64,000 nucleotides of DNA, from contig JBLDXI010000048.1 in assembly GCA_047495785.1 (NCBI GenBank), positions 620,001 through 684,000 of the forward strand. The letters run 5' to 3'. The DNA is from Lepidodermella squamata. Its lineage: Eukaryota > Gastrotricha. Below the pieces are notes generated by a model. It did not search any database, was not told the origin of the DNA, and was given only the letters and a program-made list of their open reading frames with translations. Made by a program: the position numbers and the translations under genes. This document shows positions 18,761 to 31,000 of this stretch, piece by piece. The first letter of the stretch is position 1. Each line of letters starts with the position of its first letter.

Positions 18761-21630
18761 ACTTTACGGTAAGTTCCCTAGCAAAAAGAAGATTATCGCT
18801 TGGTAACACTAGAGTTTTGAGAAGTACTACTCCACGCGATTAGGTCACATGCTTTACAGGGCCGAGATTTTATCGAAGTTGCAAAACTAATGCATACCGC
18901 GCCAACGCGGAGGCAGGGGTGGAATCGCAAATCGCAGGCAATAGGGATTTCGAAATATGATGATCCTTTTCCCCAGACCTGTACCATTTTGCGAGGCAGC
19001 TTCAGCAGTAAGCAGTAAGCAGTAAGCAACTGTACGAGGTACAAGAAGAGACAAGCCCGGCTCTTCTTGTAACTCGGCGTCATCAATTCGGATGACACTA
19101 CTTCGCGTTAGATCCAGAGCCGGTCAGCAAACAAACGCCTTTCAGCTGCCGGTCAGCTGCCGGTTTCATCGCAGAAGGGGAACGTGGTCGTTTTTTTCTC
19201 GCGCCTCATCTTCGAATCGCGGATCTTAATTCTAAAGGTTATTTATAATTTGCGTTAGTTTTCTTATAAGAACCTAATTATAAAATATAATAAACATTTT
19301 TTACCTATTGAATTAATTAATACCCGCCGCAGGTTTTTCAATTCTCGATTTTTTCAATTTTCGATTTTGTTCGAGAGGTTTTAGTTTCCGCAGGCTTACC
19401 TTAGTGCAGCTGCGCGGTTTGGCAGTGTCTGGTCTGTTGGTATGCTGGTCTGCTACTATCAAGTAAGATTAGTAAGATCAGAAAGTTCTCACAAAATTTT
19501 CGACGTTTTCAATTTTCAAAATGCCACCATCCGCTCAGGTTTCAACCGACTGAGGAGTCCTTTGATATATGTGGATTCGCCCAGATCCGATGGTTGAACT
19601 GATTTGTTGACCAGGTCTGATCATTATAGAGCAACTGGTATATCGTGTATGGAGTGTTTGGGGGTATGGGCACGTCGCTTTCTAAAGCTTGGACGGCTAA
19701 ATATGGCGACGTTTCACAACTTTAAAATTGTTTCTTGAGCCGCTGAATTGATGCATGCAAAAGGTTTCCGGCAGAACATAGTCACAAGTTCCACGTTCGC
19801 TAAGGGATTTTATATGCGATTTCCAGTGAATAGGAAAAATAACTGCACTTTCAACACACATTCCGTTGGAATTCTGCTATCAACTTCAGGTTTTACTGAG
19901 TAGGTTCTAGAGGCTTGGCCCGCGGGAAATATGTACTGTTTATTTTATTAGAGAAAGCTTCGAACATATTCCTGAAGAATTATAAACGGAATATCCTATG
20001 GACCTGTTACATACATTCCAAAGAACAGTTTTCCATCAAGAAATCCGAGGTGAAACATGTGGCTTTGTCAAATTTTTCTCAGATCTTCTCTAAATCCGAA
20101 AATTTCCAACTAATTGTCTCAACTTGCGAAGTCGCGCTGTTTCAAGGGTTGTATTTTAGTTTAAAGTTGGTTTTGAATTTGACAGTGATAAGTGGGGACT
20201 GTCGAAATTGTCCGTACGTTCTATCAAATTGGAAAAAGGGAGTTGACTGTAGAGGGTCTATTCCAATATTTCCCACTTCGTTCTCTATGGTTCCCACTCA
20301 GGCTTTTTTGAGGATTTGAAATTTCAAATTTCAGACCTCAAAAAAGAACGAAGTGTTGCCCAAAAGGCTTATCGATTCCGGTTGTGGTAGAGACTAGCTT
20401 TTGATTCCATCAACTTTTTTATTTCTAGCAAGATTCCTCACCTCAGATTACCCCAGAAAATGTCGACTGGCTTAAGAAAATAGCACAAGATTTTATTGTG
20501 TCCCGAAATACCTATTATTTGATGCCTTAAAAAATCTCAATTTTTTAATCGCACATTTTTGAAAAATAAGAATTTCATCCGTAAACTTTGAAGCTCATTT
20601 TCTTTGCAGCGGCCCTGTTGACTATCAGCGTATTCTTGATATCGTTCGACTCCTCTTTCAGTGATCCTGAGAATGGCATCAAAATCTCACGCTGTCAAAA
20701 ACCTCTTTCCCTTACGCGGTCATTCATATGTCCACGAGGTCATTTTAAAACTCATTCATAATGGAAAACGAAAGCCCAAATTACACTTGTTTTCTGTCCG
20801 AGATCCGAGATGAGACCGCGTGACAGTTAATCGTACATTATAGACCGACTTGCGTCATTTCTCGCGGCACAAATTATTTAGTTCATTCCAGTGTTTTTCG
20901 GACTCGCAAGTGATTTCGCACGTGATTTCGGCAGCGCGTGCCTGAACAAACGTGTTTTTGCAATGAAATTACCGGTAAACAACTCATCAGCGTCCGGGTA
21001 GTTCGTAATAAAAAATATAGCGAATTACGGAACATTTTTTTGTATCGTTTGAAAGATCTCATTCCAGTGAAAAAAGTTGTTCAATTCAATGACGAGGAAT
21101 AATTAAGCCGCACAAGTCTCATTAGCCGATGGCGATGATGATATTCCACAATTCTTTCAGCCACATTGGCCACTCTGAATAAAAAACGAATTTAAACTCA
21201 GAAAATAATTTTTTTATCAGTGCTGGTCGCAATTGTTTTTAAGCGGCTGTAGAAAGCGGAATTCCACTCGAACGGTCCAATAAATGCGGCGGATCTAACA
21301 GTAGAGCTTACGCATTTGCCTTTTATATGATATTTTTCATTACATTATACGGCTATCGAAAATATCCGTTCAGAACAAACTGGTTTTGCGCGATGAGCGT
21401 TGTGTCCACCCTGCTATACTTGTGTATTTTCCGGTCAAATATGCGTGTTGATGAGCGCGAAGGAGTAGATAATAATAATAATAGTACATTATTGGTGTCA
21501 TCAATTTTCTTGTTTATTCAACTGCTTGTTTTTGACACAGCGCGAGAGGCACGGCCTATATGCTAGCCAATATACAAAATCACTCGCGTTGTGATATATC
21601 GCAACAATAATAACACCTGTTTCGAAAAAT
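18761..21630. other. Region without a supported gene
   Basis: AT-rich sequence with short open frames only (for example 19915-20319, 21327-21566), none with a recognisable domain or splice partner. Local oddities are a GCAGTAA repeat near 19003-19026 and a duplicated CAGCTGCCGGT near 19142-19163. The 5' flank of calpain lies at the left edge. An upstream regulatory region for the gene at 21631 would lie at the right edge, but I see no specific site. Confidence 0.5.
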
Positions 21631-22344
21631 ATGCCGTCAGCAGATACGGACCGGTTTTTCAACCCGTTAACTAGGCACCCTAACGCCTATTACACCGCTA
21701 CTACAACATCGTCATGTTCGTGTTGTAGCTCGTGCAATTCATCATCGAACAAATCCGCGCCGGTTCCGCGGCGATTTCGCAAAAAATCAGCGTCAAATCA
21801 TCACCACCGGCAGCCGTTTTTAATCACCCCAGTTCAGCCGCAATTCGGCCCAGCTTTAGCTTTCCGGCCGTCTTACGCTGACTTCGCAATGGCAAACTAC
21901 CTTAACAACCAGGCGATGGGATTTTTCCGGCCGAAACAGGTCGAGAATCGATCGCCGGGCAATTTCGGGATGAAGCCGTCGATGAAAACCGGGCAAATTT
22001 ACGCGATCGAACTACCACCGGCTCATTTATCGTTACACAAGCCGGCGTTGCTATTCGATATTCTACCTGATAAGCGAACGCTTCAAATTGTTCGGGATCA
22101 AATCGCGGTTGAAAATTCGGGAATTTACGAAACGCTGCCCGATGAAGACTGCTGCCAGCATCAAATTGGTTCGAATTCCGTTACTAGCAGCAGCTGTAAT
22201 GAAAACAAGTCGAAATCAAAAATATCACACAAACAAATTACGTGCGCGTGTAACAGGATGCGCGATAATAACAAGAAAAAGCGCGCTAAAAAATGGCCGT
22301 TTTTACTGTATTGTTGTTTTGAAGCACGCGATCAACGTGAATAA
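21631..22344 (+). CDS. Intronless orphan protein, 237 residues
   Basis: A single open frame from ATG 21631 to TAA, followed at once by AATAAA-type signals (22339-22360 and again near 22450). I do not recognise a domain. The N-terminus is Ser/Cys-rich (SSCSCCSSCNSSSN), followed by a basic stretch (RRFRKK). A middle segment of ordinary composition looks coding (YADFAMANYLNNQAMGFF, QIYAIELPPAHLSLHKPALLFDILPDKRTLQIVRDQ). The C-terminus is basic and Cys-containing (CACNRM, KKKRAKK, CCFEARDQRE). No signal peptide is evident. Varied codon use and a poly(A) signal right after the stop suggest a real gene. Homology is unknown. Confidence 0.55.
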   Translation: MPSADTDRFFNPLTRHPNAYYTATTTSSCSCCSSCNSSSNKSAPVPRRFRKKSASNHHHRQPFLITPVQPQFGPALAFRPSYADFAMANYLNNQAMGFFRPKQVENRSPGNFGMKPSMKTGQIYAIELPPAHLSLHKPALLFDILPDKRTLQIVRDQIAVENSGIYETLPDEDCCQHQIGSNSVTSSSCNENKSKSKISHKQITCACNRMRDNNKKKRAKKWPFLLYCCFEARDQRE

Positions 22345-25059
22345 AATAATGAATAAAACGATTGATTTTTTCATTGGCTCGGTTTCACTTTTTTGCGAAA
22401 ACATACACGTGCCCGATCGAACTTTCGTTTCAATATGGTTTTTTTATTATTCAATAAACATCTTTTCCATTCTTTGACAACACCTTCTGAACTGATTTGC
22501 GGTAGAGAAATATCGGCATCGGGTAATTTCGGGAATTTATTGCTACATTATTAGGCTTTTAATTATGGGCAGTCACGCATTACTGAATTTCATCTAAATT
22601 TGGGTGATTTCATTTTAAAGGTATAATTTTCCTTGGCACACCTTATATGTAAGGTCTAGAAACTCCCAATGTCCCCAAAATACGAATTTCACGGTTTTGG
22701 CATTTTCCATCTCAGCAATTATCAAAAACCCCGATTTTCATTTTGTTGCGGCCGGCGAAGGTCTGCATATTTCTTGCGGCTGCGCGACGCTTTCTAAGGC
22801 AATAATTAAGAATTTTAGCTCGATTTCCAACAAAATTGGGCTCATCTCAATGACAGTTTACATAAATTTTCCGTAAATTTGTGCACTTCGCTCGCGCAAA
22901 TTTTTCAGCTTCACCAGAAAGAAAATTACCCTAATTTGGGTGATAACAAATCTGACTTTTAGCTTGTGAAATCCCCTCAATTAGGGCCCTGTGAGTATCC
23001 TAATTCACGGATTTTCAACATTTATCTGAATTCATGCCCAAAATCACCCTAATTCATGTACATAAATGCAGATATTTATGTACTGAAAGCATGAATTCAG
23101 ATACCGAAACTAAATTCATGCTTTCGGTAGATGAATTAGGGTGATATTTTTTCTGGTGTGGAGTTCGGCAATATCACATAAAACTGGTTGCTAGTTTTCA
23201 ACTTTCGATTTCAAGGTCTATTAAACTAGAATACGTATTTCCCACCGACATTTTTTCATAGTTGATGGAAACTTTGTCACACCGACATTTATATCACACC
23301 GGTTCATCAACCGGTTTTTTGGCGTCATTATCAGTTTGCACCTTATGGGCTTTGAGGCGCGCGCGCATTTATATAAAACGGAAATTTCGACTTATTCTCT
23401 ATTGTATTGAATTTTGTCCAAACCAGCGCGAAATTCACTTTCACTTCCGAGCAAAACATCAAAAAATCGTATGTTACAACCAACGCTGGAAAACTAAATT
23501 TGTTTATCAAGGGGGATGGTCCTATTTTTCTATTGCAAGCGATCGGTTCAGGTTTCAAGTGCCAATGCGGCTGGAAAGGGTTCCAGCCGGCCGCGATTTT
23601 TTACCTAAGCAGAGCGTAATTGCTTGAGAATTAGATTTTATTTCATCCGCCTGTCATCACCAATAGATAAAATTTGGTAGAGCTATATCGAAAAATCGCT
23701 GATTTTTTAAAATCGATTACTGAATCGATATCAAGGTGGAAAATAACTTTTTAGCCAATATGCGCGGAATAATAAGATCTGCTTGTTACGCAAAATGAAA
23801 CAAATTAGAGCCTTGAAAAAATAGTATTCTTTGAAAAATCCGCTGACCTATTGATAATCCATCTATTTTCAAGATTTTTTTCAAAAGTTGATTTTTCTTT
23901 CGTAAATACCTGCATTATGAATGGAAACTGCCCTTACGCAAGCGCGTGCGGAATTTTGTTTTGGAAAAAAACAATGATATGAATTTGCTCATTTCACAGC
24001 AAAAAATACAGATTGGTTTCAATGTTTTCATTTTAACCTCCAAAACTTTCCAGCATCTTTACAAAACGCAATCATGACCCAGTTTAACCTTATTAACTTC
24101 GCACAACCGCGCTTTTTAACGGAAAATCGTGCCGCTTCGCCTTATCTCTACTGCTTTTCCCCCGATTCTTCGGAAATATCCCGAAAAATGCTCTATAGGG
24201 CTCCCGCTTCCCGCTGAGTCCCGCTGAATCACGTTATATTTTCGAAATAAAATCTCCAAAATAGCAATATTTATATATTTTTAATATTATCCAAGCTGAA
24301 TTAATATTGACGATGAGGTCGAAATTTTCGCAGCAATTTATCGTAATTAATTCTTGATAGCCGGGATTATATTTTATGCGATAAATTTTCCTCTCAAGCC
24401 AATATTGCCGGCTTGACTCTTGCTTCTTTTAAAATAAAATAGGATATTGTTACCGTGTAAGATTTCAACCACCAACGATAGGGTAAAAAGAGGGAGGTGA
24501 AATATAATGACCCGCTCGAGACTTTGATTAGACTTGATAATGAACCAGACTAAGACACCGGATGCTACCTTGTTTTCCTGTTACCATCTTGGGCGCGTGC
24601 CACCCGGAAATCGTCATGTATTATGAAAGTAAATACGAATTTTTAAATTTTCCAATCAATATAAATGGGAAAAAATTTCAAAAAATTTAGGAAAAAATAT
24701 ATTGCCGATAAATCCGCTTTTTAAGAATTACCAATTATTCATGTATTTTTTTACTCATTTTTCGAATAATTTTTTCTTCGTGTCCTGTTTTCGGAAAAAC
24801 TTTGTAAACAAGTGCTACTAAGTGTTTTTTTCAAGTAATCGCGTGTGGCACGCGTCTCGATCGGCCCCGGTGCGCAACAATTGCGTTTTTCACGGAATAG
24901 CCGAAACGCGTGCCGTCACGTTATCAACCTAACAAATTTCATTCACACCAATCAGTTTTATTTTTTATCATTTTAAATAATTTCGTTTTAGTAGATATAG
25001 CTCTATTTTAACCATAAAACCCAAAGCAGCATATACTCAGTTTGTTTTTGCGTTACACA
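22345..25059. other. Intergenic region before the collagen gene
   Basis: Contains the inverted-repeat element at 22912-23158 and otherwise AT-rich sequence with no supported gene. Short frames near 23262-23627 have no domain or homologue that I recognise. The last few hundred bases are the likely promoter and 5' UTR of the collagen gene, without an identifiable motif. Confidence 0.5.
22912..23158. mobile_element. Small inverted-repeat (MITE-like) element
   Basis: The left end starts CACCAGAAAGAAAAT and continues TACCCTAATT. The right end read in reverse gives CACACCAGAAAAAATAT and then CACCCTAATTCAT. The 247-bp interior has further palindromic parts (CACCCTAATTCAT near 23047 pairs with ATGAATTAGGGTG near 23130; AGCATGAATT with AATTCATGCT). 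I see no clear target-site duplication, so the superfamily is open. Confidence 0.45.
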
Positions 25060-28000
25060 ATGGCAATTTCACCCGGGGAGTTGCCAATGATATTGGTATT
25101 GTTACTCGCCGGTTTCCTCGCCAGTGCCAAGGCAGCATCAGCCCGTGCCGAAGCATTAGGCGATATGGGAGATGATATCGACTTGCTGCCGACGTTCTCG
25201 CATCAGCTGCATCGAGAACGGCGAGCTATCTCAAACTTTGCCGGCTTTTTCTCTCAAACGACATCGTTCAGTACGACCGGAACAAGCGCATGCACTGGCA
25301 ATCAAGGAGGCGGGTACCACAATTCCTACATGAGCAGCTTCATGTGTCCGCCTGATACGAGGAGATCGCTGTCCTCGACCTCCTTGTGGCCGTACTCCCG
25401 CTTCGCTTCCTCAACCCAATACTGTATGAGCAGCATGGCTGGGTGCTGGCGTGCGCAAGGTGATCCGAATTTCGGCTCTGCGGTATTCTTCACGGTGTTG
25501 AACAATGGCCGAAATACAACTGTCAATTGCTTCAATACCAACGTCACGGACTGTGGGCCGAATTACGTATCAACAACTTTCCCGATGCTGTGTCGCTATA
25601 GCGACGCTGTCAACTCAGCCCCGCTGCAAACTTGTTACTTCAGGGTCTGCTACAATTATTCTGGCCCGCAAGATGAGTTCGGTGGTGTTTTCTCAACCTG
25701 TGATTCGTGTGCTGGTCTAGCACCGGGTCACCCCTGCCAACCAATTGGGAATGCTGCCGCTAACAACGAAGCGCGCTGTCCGCTGGGCTTTATTGCTGAG
25801 CCGGTAACTGACTTTTTGTCTACGACTATGGACTGCTTAACAAAGGACAACGTCAAAACTTACTGCCAATACACGATGTGGTACTGCCGCAACAACATTG
25901 GTGGCGAGAAGGGTGGAAAGGGTGACAAAGGAAACGACGGAAGACCCGGTGTTGACGGTAAGCATCTGAAAATAGTATCCTAATCATCTTTCCCCTGCTA
26001 ATGAAATATCAGGCTGTAACAAAAAAAATTAAATTAAAACGTTCAACCTAAGAGGTCAAGCCAAAACCGCTCAACCTGCAACACGGGTTATCTTTTTTTC
26101 TTCAAAAATGCTGCGGACATTTGTTATCATAAAAAACTAAAAATGTAATATACAAATTATTTAATTTATTAATGTCATAAAAAGTTGTAATTAAAAAATT
26201 TTCACCTTGAAACCAAATATGCGCGCTAAATTTCAAAATTGTCAGTTGCCAAGATCGACGTTTACTCGGTAGTGTCAGAGATTGACTTCCTCTAACTTGA
26301 ATGATGAGCTAGTGGTGTTCATGCCTAAGTCTAGCTGAATTGACGCTCTAATACGTTTAGTGCTTGAAATTATCGATGCTGTCTCTCGTGTACTTACCAA
26401 TATTACTTACCATACTAACCATAATCCTCTACAATATTGATTATTGATTTGCCAGCAATTGAATGTCTATTTTTCGTCTCTTTTTCTCTCAGGTTACAAA
26501 GGCAATGAAGGTAAGTTGAAGTAAACATGTACCTGTTAACAATTTCTACGCAACATTTTCGAACAGGTTGCCCTGGTCCTTCAGGTCCAAAAGGTACACA
26601 TTTTGCTTGTCATTGATGATTTGGTGTGATTATTTTATTCTTCTTTAGGTTCCAAGGGTGATGCCGGTGTGAACGGAACCAAGGGTATCGATGGTATGTG
26701 GTTTTACCAAGAAAAAGGCTCTGTTTAATGTATTATCAATTTCAAAGGCTACAAGGGCGTTGACGGCAGACCCGGTACACCCGGCGGTCCTGGTTTGTTA
26801 CACTGCGCCAAAATACAGCGTTTATTCACTTTGGTTTTACCTTGATAGGTCCAAAGGGAGAACCTGGTTGCGATGGAAAAAACGGCACACCTGGTTTTAA
26901 CGGTACTGATGGCACCCCCGGTAGTGCCGGCACCCAGGGTTCCAAGGGTGACAAAGGAGATCAAGGAACGCCTGGTGAAGGAGGTAATTTTCATCACTGC
27001 CGTGTAATGATTTTGGCTGAACTGCTTATTTTTGTGCGCAGGTGTTAAGGGTCAAGAAGGTACGGTTGTTTCCGCCTGAAATGGGCTAATCACCTGCTTG
27101 ATTTGGTTCGTAGGTTGCCCTGGCGCTCCTGGTCATAAGGGTGCGAAAGGTGACGCTGGTATCGATGGTAAGTTAACATGATAATCTGAATAAATTGTCT
27201 ATTGAATGCATCCTTTCCGTATTAAACAGGATCGAAAGGTAACTTGAAATTCACCGATGAGGTATTCGATTCAATATATTTCTGGCGTCGTCAGGCGAAG
27301 CTGGTCTGAACGGAAAGAACGGTTGTCCTGGTTTGTTTAAATTTTATTATTTTAATTTTTTCGAACCTGCATGCTGATTTTTTTACCAGGCACGAAGGGA
27401 GATCGCGGCTTCGAAGGTCCTATTGGTGAGTGATTTTTTCTATTATAAAATAGCTTTCGTCATAAAAAAAATGATTCTACTTAGGTCCTGAGGGTCCGTG
27501 GGGATCGAAAGGTGGCCGAGGCGATATTGGCTCCAAGGGTGACATGGGTTTGTTTTATAATGATTTATTTCCGCGTTCTACATCATCTTCGTTTTAAAGG
27601 CTCCCAGGGCAGCAAAGGCCTAAAGGGTGATCAAGGATCTAAAGGCGTACAAGGAAGCCAAGGATCTAAAGGCGCCCAGGGCAGTCAAGGCAGCAAGGGT
27701 GCCCAAGGTATGAAATATCTATTATTTTCTCTAAATTTCTAGCAATTATTATCTATTTTCACAGGCTCTCAGGGCAGCAAAGGTGCCCAGGGAAGCCAAG
27801 GCTCGAAAGGCGCACAAGGAAGCCAAGGATCCAAGGGTGCTCAAGGTAGGCGCATCTCAATAATGCGCTTTTTGATTACTCAAATTGCTTTATTTCTATC
27901 CAGGCTCCCAAGGATCGAAGGGCCACCAGGGAGACCAAGGTTCCAAGGGCAACAAAGGTATGTGTCTGAATAAACTATTTCACTTTGCTCATTCCTTTAA

Positions 28001-31000
28001 TTTACCAGGTAACCAAGGAAGCCAGGGTTCGAAAGGTCAGAAAGGTGAGATTAAAGCAATCTCTTGCAAATGCCTTTTACTAATATTTGTGTTCAACAGG
28101 CCACGACGGTGATATTGGTTCGATCGGCCCAATTGGTCCCATGGGTGAGTGGATTTGTTTTAGTGAACTGAATGGAGCTAATTTTTTGCTGCTTTTTTTT
28201 TAGGCCCACAGGGTTCCAAAGGACAAAAAGGAGACCAAGGCTCGAAGGGTGCCCAAGGCTCCCAGGGTTCCAAAGGTGCCCAGGGCTCTCAAGGTTCCAA
28301 GGGTGCTCAGGGCTCGCAGGGATCCAAAGGTGAACAAGGCTCGCAAGGCTCTAAAGGAGCTCAGGGTAGCCAGGGCTCCAAAGGTGCCCAAGGCTCTCAA
28401 GGATCTAAGGGTGCGCAAGGTTCTCAGGGCTCTAAAGGCGCTCAAGGTAAGATTTTCTACGCTTGATAGTTTGTGATCCTAAAATGTGTTTTATTACAGG
28501 ATCGCAAGGATCCAAAGGTGCTCAAGGTAGCCAGGGATCTAAGGGCGTTAAAGGTAAGAAATCAATTACCTACTGATGCTGTGTTAATTTTACGAATGAT
28601 TAACTTAACAGGTGACCAAGGCAGCCAGGGTAGCAAAGGAACCAAAGGAGATCAAGGGTCTCAAGGATCGAAAGGTCTTATGGGCTCGAAAGGTGAGATA
28701 CAATGGTTATGAAAATCTGTTTTTAAATTGTACATTTGCAAACAGGTAACCAAGGATCCAAGGGCGCTCAAGGTTCTCAGGGCTCTAAAGGTCAAAAAGG
28801 TGACCAAGGTAGCCAGGGTTCGAAGGGTGCACAAGGTTCGCAAGGATCGAAGGGCGACAAAGGCGACAAGGGCAACCAAGGTTCGCAAGGATCGATCGGT
28901 CCAATTGGTCCTATGGGCCCGCAGGGTTCAAAGGGTGCTCAGGGTAGCCAAGGCTCTAAGGGAGCCCAAGGCTCTCAAGGCTCTAAAGGTGCCCAAGGCT
29001 CACAGGGTTCCAAAGGGGCTCAGGGTAGCCAGGGTTCGAAGGGTGCTCAGGGATCGCAAGGTTCAAAGGGCGCTCAGGGAAGCCAGGGTTCAAAGGGCGC
29101 ACAAGGCAGCCAAGGCAGCAAGGGTGCTCAAGGTTCTCAGGGATCGAAGGGCCAACAAGGTAGCCAAGGTTCCAAGGGCGAACAAGGCTCACAGGGCTCC
29201 AAGGGTGCTCAAGGTAGCCAGGGCTCTAAAGGCGCTCAGGGCAGTCAAGGATCGAAGGGTGCGCAAGGCAGTCAGGGATCCAAGGGCGCTCAGGGAAGCC
29301 AGGGCTCAAAGGGTGACAAGGGCAACAAGGGAGACATCGGTCCGCAGGGTTCCATCGGTTCTATTGGACCTATTGGTCCCATGGGTCCACAAGGCTCTAA
29401 AGGTCAGTCATTTGCATAACTTCCTGTTTCTCTTCTAAATATTTCATTTCAGGAACAAAGGGCGACAAAGGCGATCAAGGATCCAAGGGAAATCAAGGTA
29501 TGAATTGCTTGGTTTTGAAAACTCCGAGATAATGAATTTCACCAAACAGGCTCTCAGGGATCCAAGGGCGCTCAAGGTAGCCAAGGTTCTAAAGGTGCCC
29601 AAGGCTCTCAAGGTTCTAAGGGTGAGCAAGGCTCTCAAGGCTCCAAGGGCGCTCAAGGTAGCCAAGGCTCCAAAGGCGCTCAAGGTATGTGCATAATTTA
29701 TGCTCTTAGAATTTCATAACGATGATTTTCAACATTTAACAGGATCTCAGGGATCGAAAGGTGCTCAGGGTTCCCAGGGATCTAAGGGAGCCCAAGGCTC
29801 TCAAGGTTCCAAAGGCGAACAGGGCAGCCAAGGGAGCAAGGGTGCTCAAGGAAGTCAAGGCTCTAAAGGTGACAAAGGAGACCAGGGAAGTCAAGGTTCC
29901 AAAGGTGCCCAAGGATCGAAGGGTGAGATATTTGGATTGATAATTACATCCGAATTATTATGTTGTATAAATTTCTGATTCCAGGTGTCCAAGGATCTAA
30001 AGGTAAGATAAGAATATAATCAACATACTATGTTCACTTTCAACTTGAATTTTAGGTGACCATGGTTCGCAAGGTTCGAAGGGTGAAAAGGGTGATCATG
30101 GCTCTCAAGGCTCTAAAGGCTATAAAGGCGACCAAGGCTCTAAAGGAGCGCAAGGTTGGTTCAATTTTAACAATGAGTGTTTCTTCTAATATACTCGCGT
30201 TTTTGTTAGGATTGATGGGATCTAAAGGTCTAATCGGTATGTTTTTATTGGCTCACCAATTACCAATTCCCTAATTTATATTTATTTTCTAGGTTCACGT
30301 GGTCCCATCGGTCCAATGGGCCCGCAAGGTTCAGAGGGTCCTCAGGGTGTTCAAGGCTCCAAGGGCGCGCAGGGTAGGTTTCACAATTACAAGTAATGCT
30401 GGAATATATCTTTTTTGCCCCGCAGGTTCACAAGGATCCAAGGGTGCCCAAGGCACTCAAGGTTCGAAAGGTGCCCAGGGCTCGCAAGGGTCTAAGGGTG
30501 AACAGGGTTCTCAAGGATCTAAAGGTGCCCAAGGCTCACAGGGATCAAAGGGTGCACAGGGTTCTCAGGGGTCCAAAGGCGCTCAAGGCTCCCAAGGGTC
30601 GAAGGGAGCACAAGGATCGCAGGGCTCCAAAGGTGCTCAGGGTAGCCAAGGCAGCAAGGGCGATCAAGGTTCGCAAGGTTCTAAGGGTGCTCAGGGTAGC
30701 CAAGGCAGCAAGGGCGCTCAAGGTTCGCAAGGTTCTAAGGGTGCTCAGGGTAGCCAAGGCTCCAAGGGGGCTCAGGGTTCGCAAGGATCCAAGGGCGCTC
30801 AAGGTTCACAAGGATCCAAGGGCGCACAGGGATCCCAAGGATCTAAGGGCTCGAAAGGGGACAAGGGAGAAGTCGGTTCTCAAGGCTCTATTGGTTCAAT
30901 TGGCCCGATTGGCCCCATGGGTCCTCAGGGTTCCAAAGGTACGTTTAAACATGTTTTCTTGCTCTTTCTGCATGTCTTGTTTTCCAGGACAAAAGGGTGA

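Noticed and set aside
19915-20319. 134-codon open frame
   Set aside because: No domain, no splice partner, AT-rich composition and no poly(A) signal in a sensible place.
21327-21566. 79-codon frame with two hydrophobic stretches
   Set aside because: Could be a small membrane protein, but there is no support beyond the frame itself, and it lies directly before a better gene.
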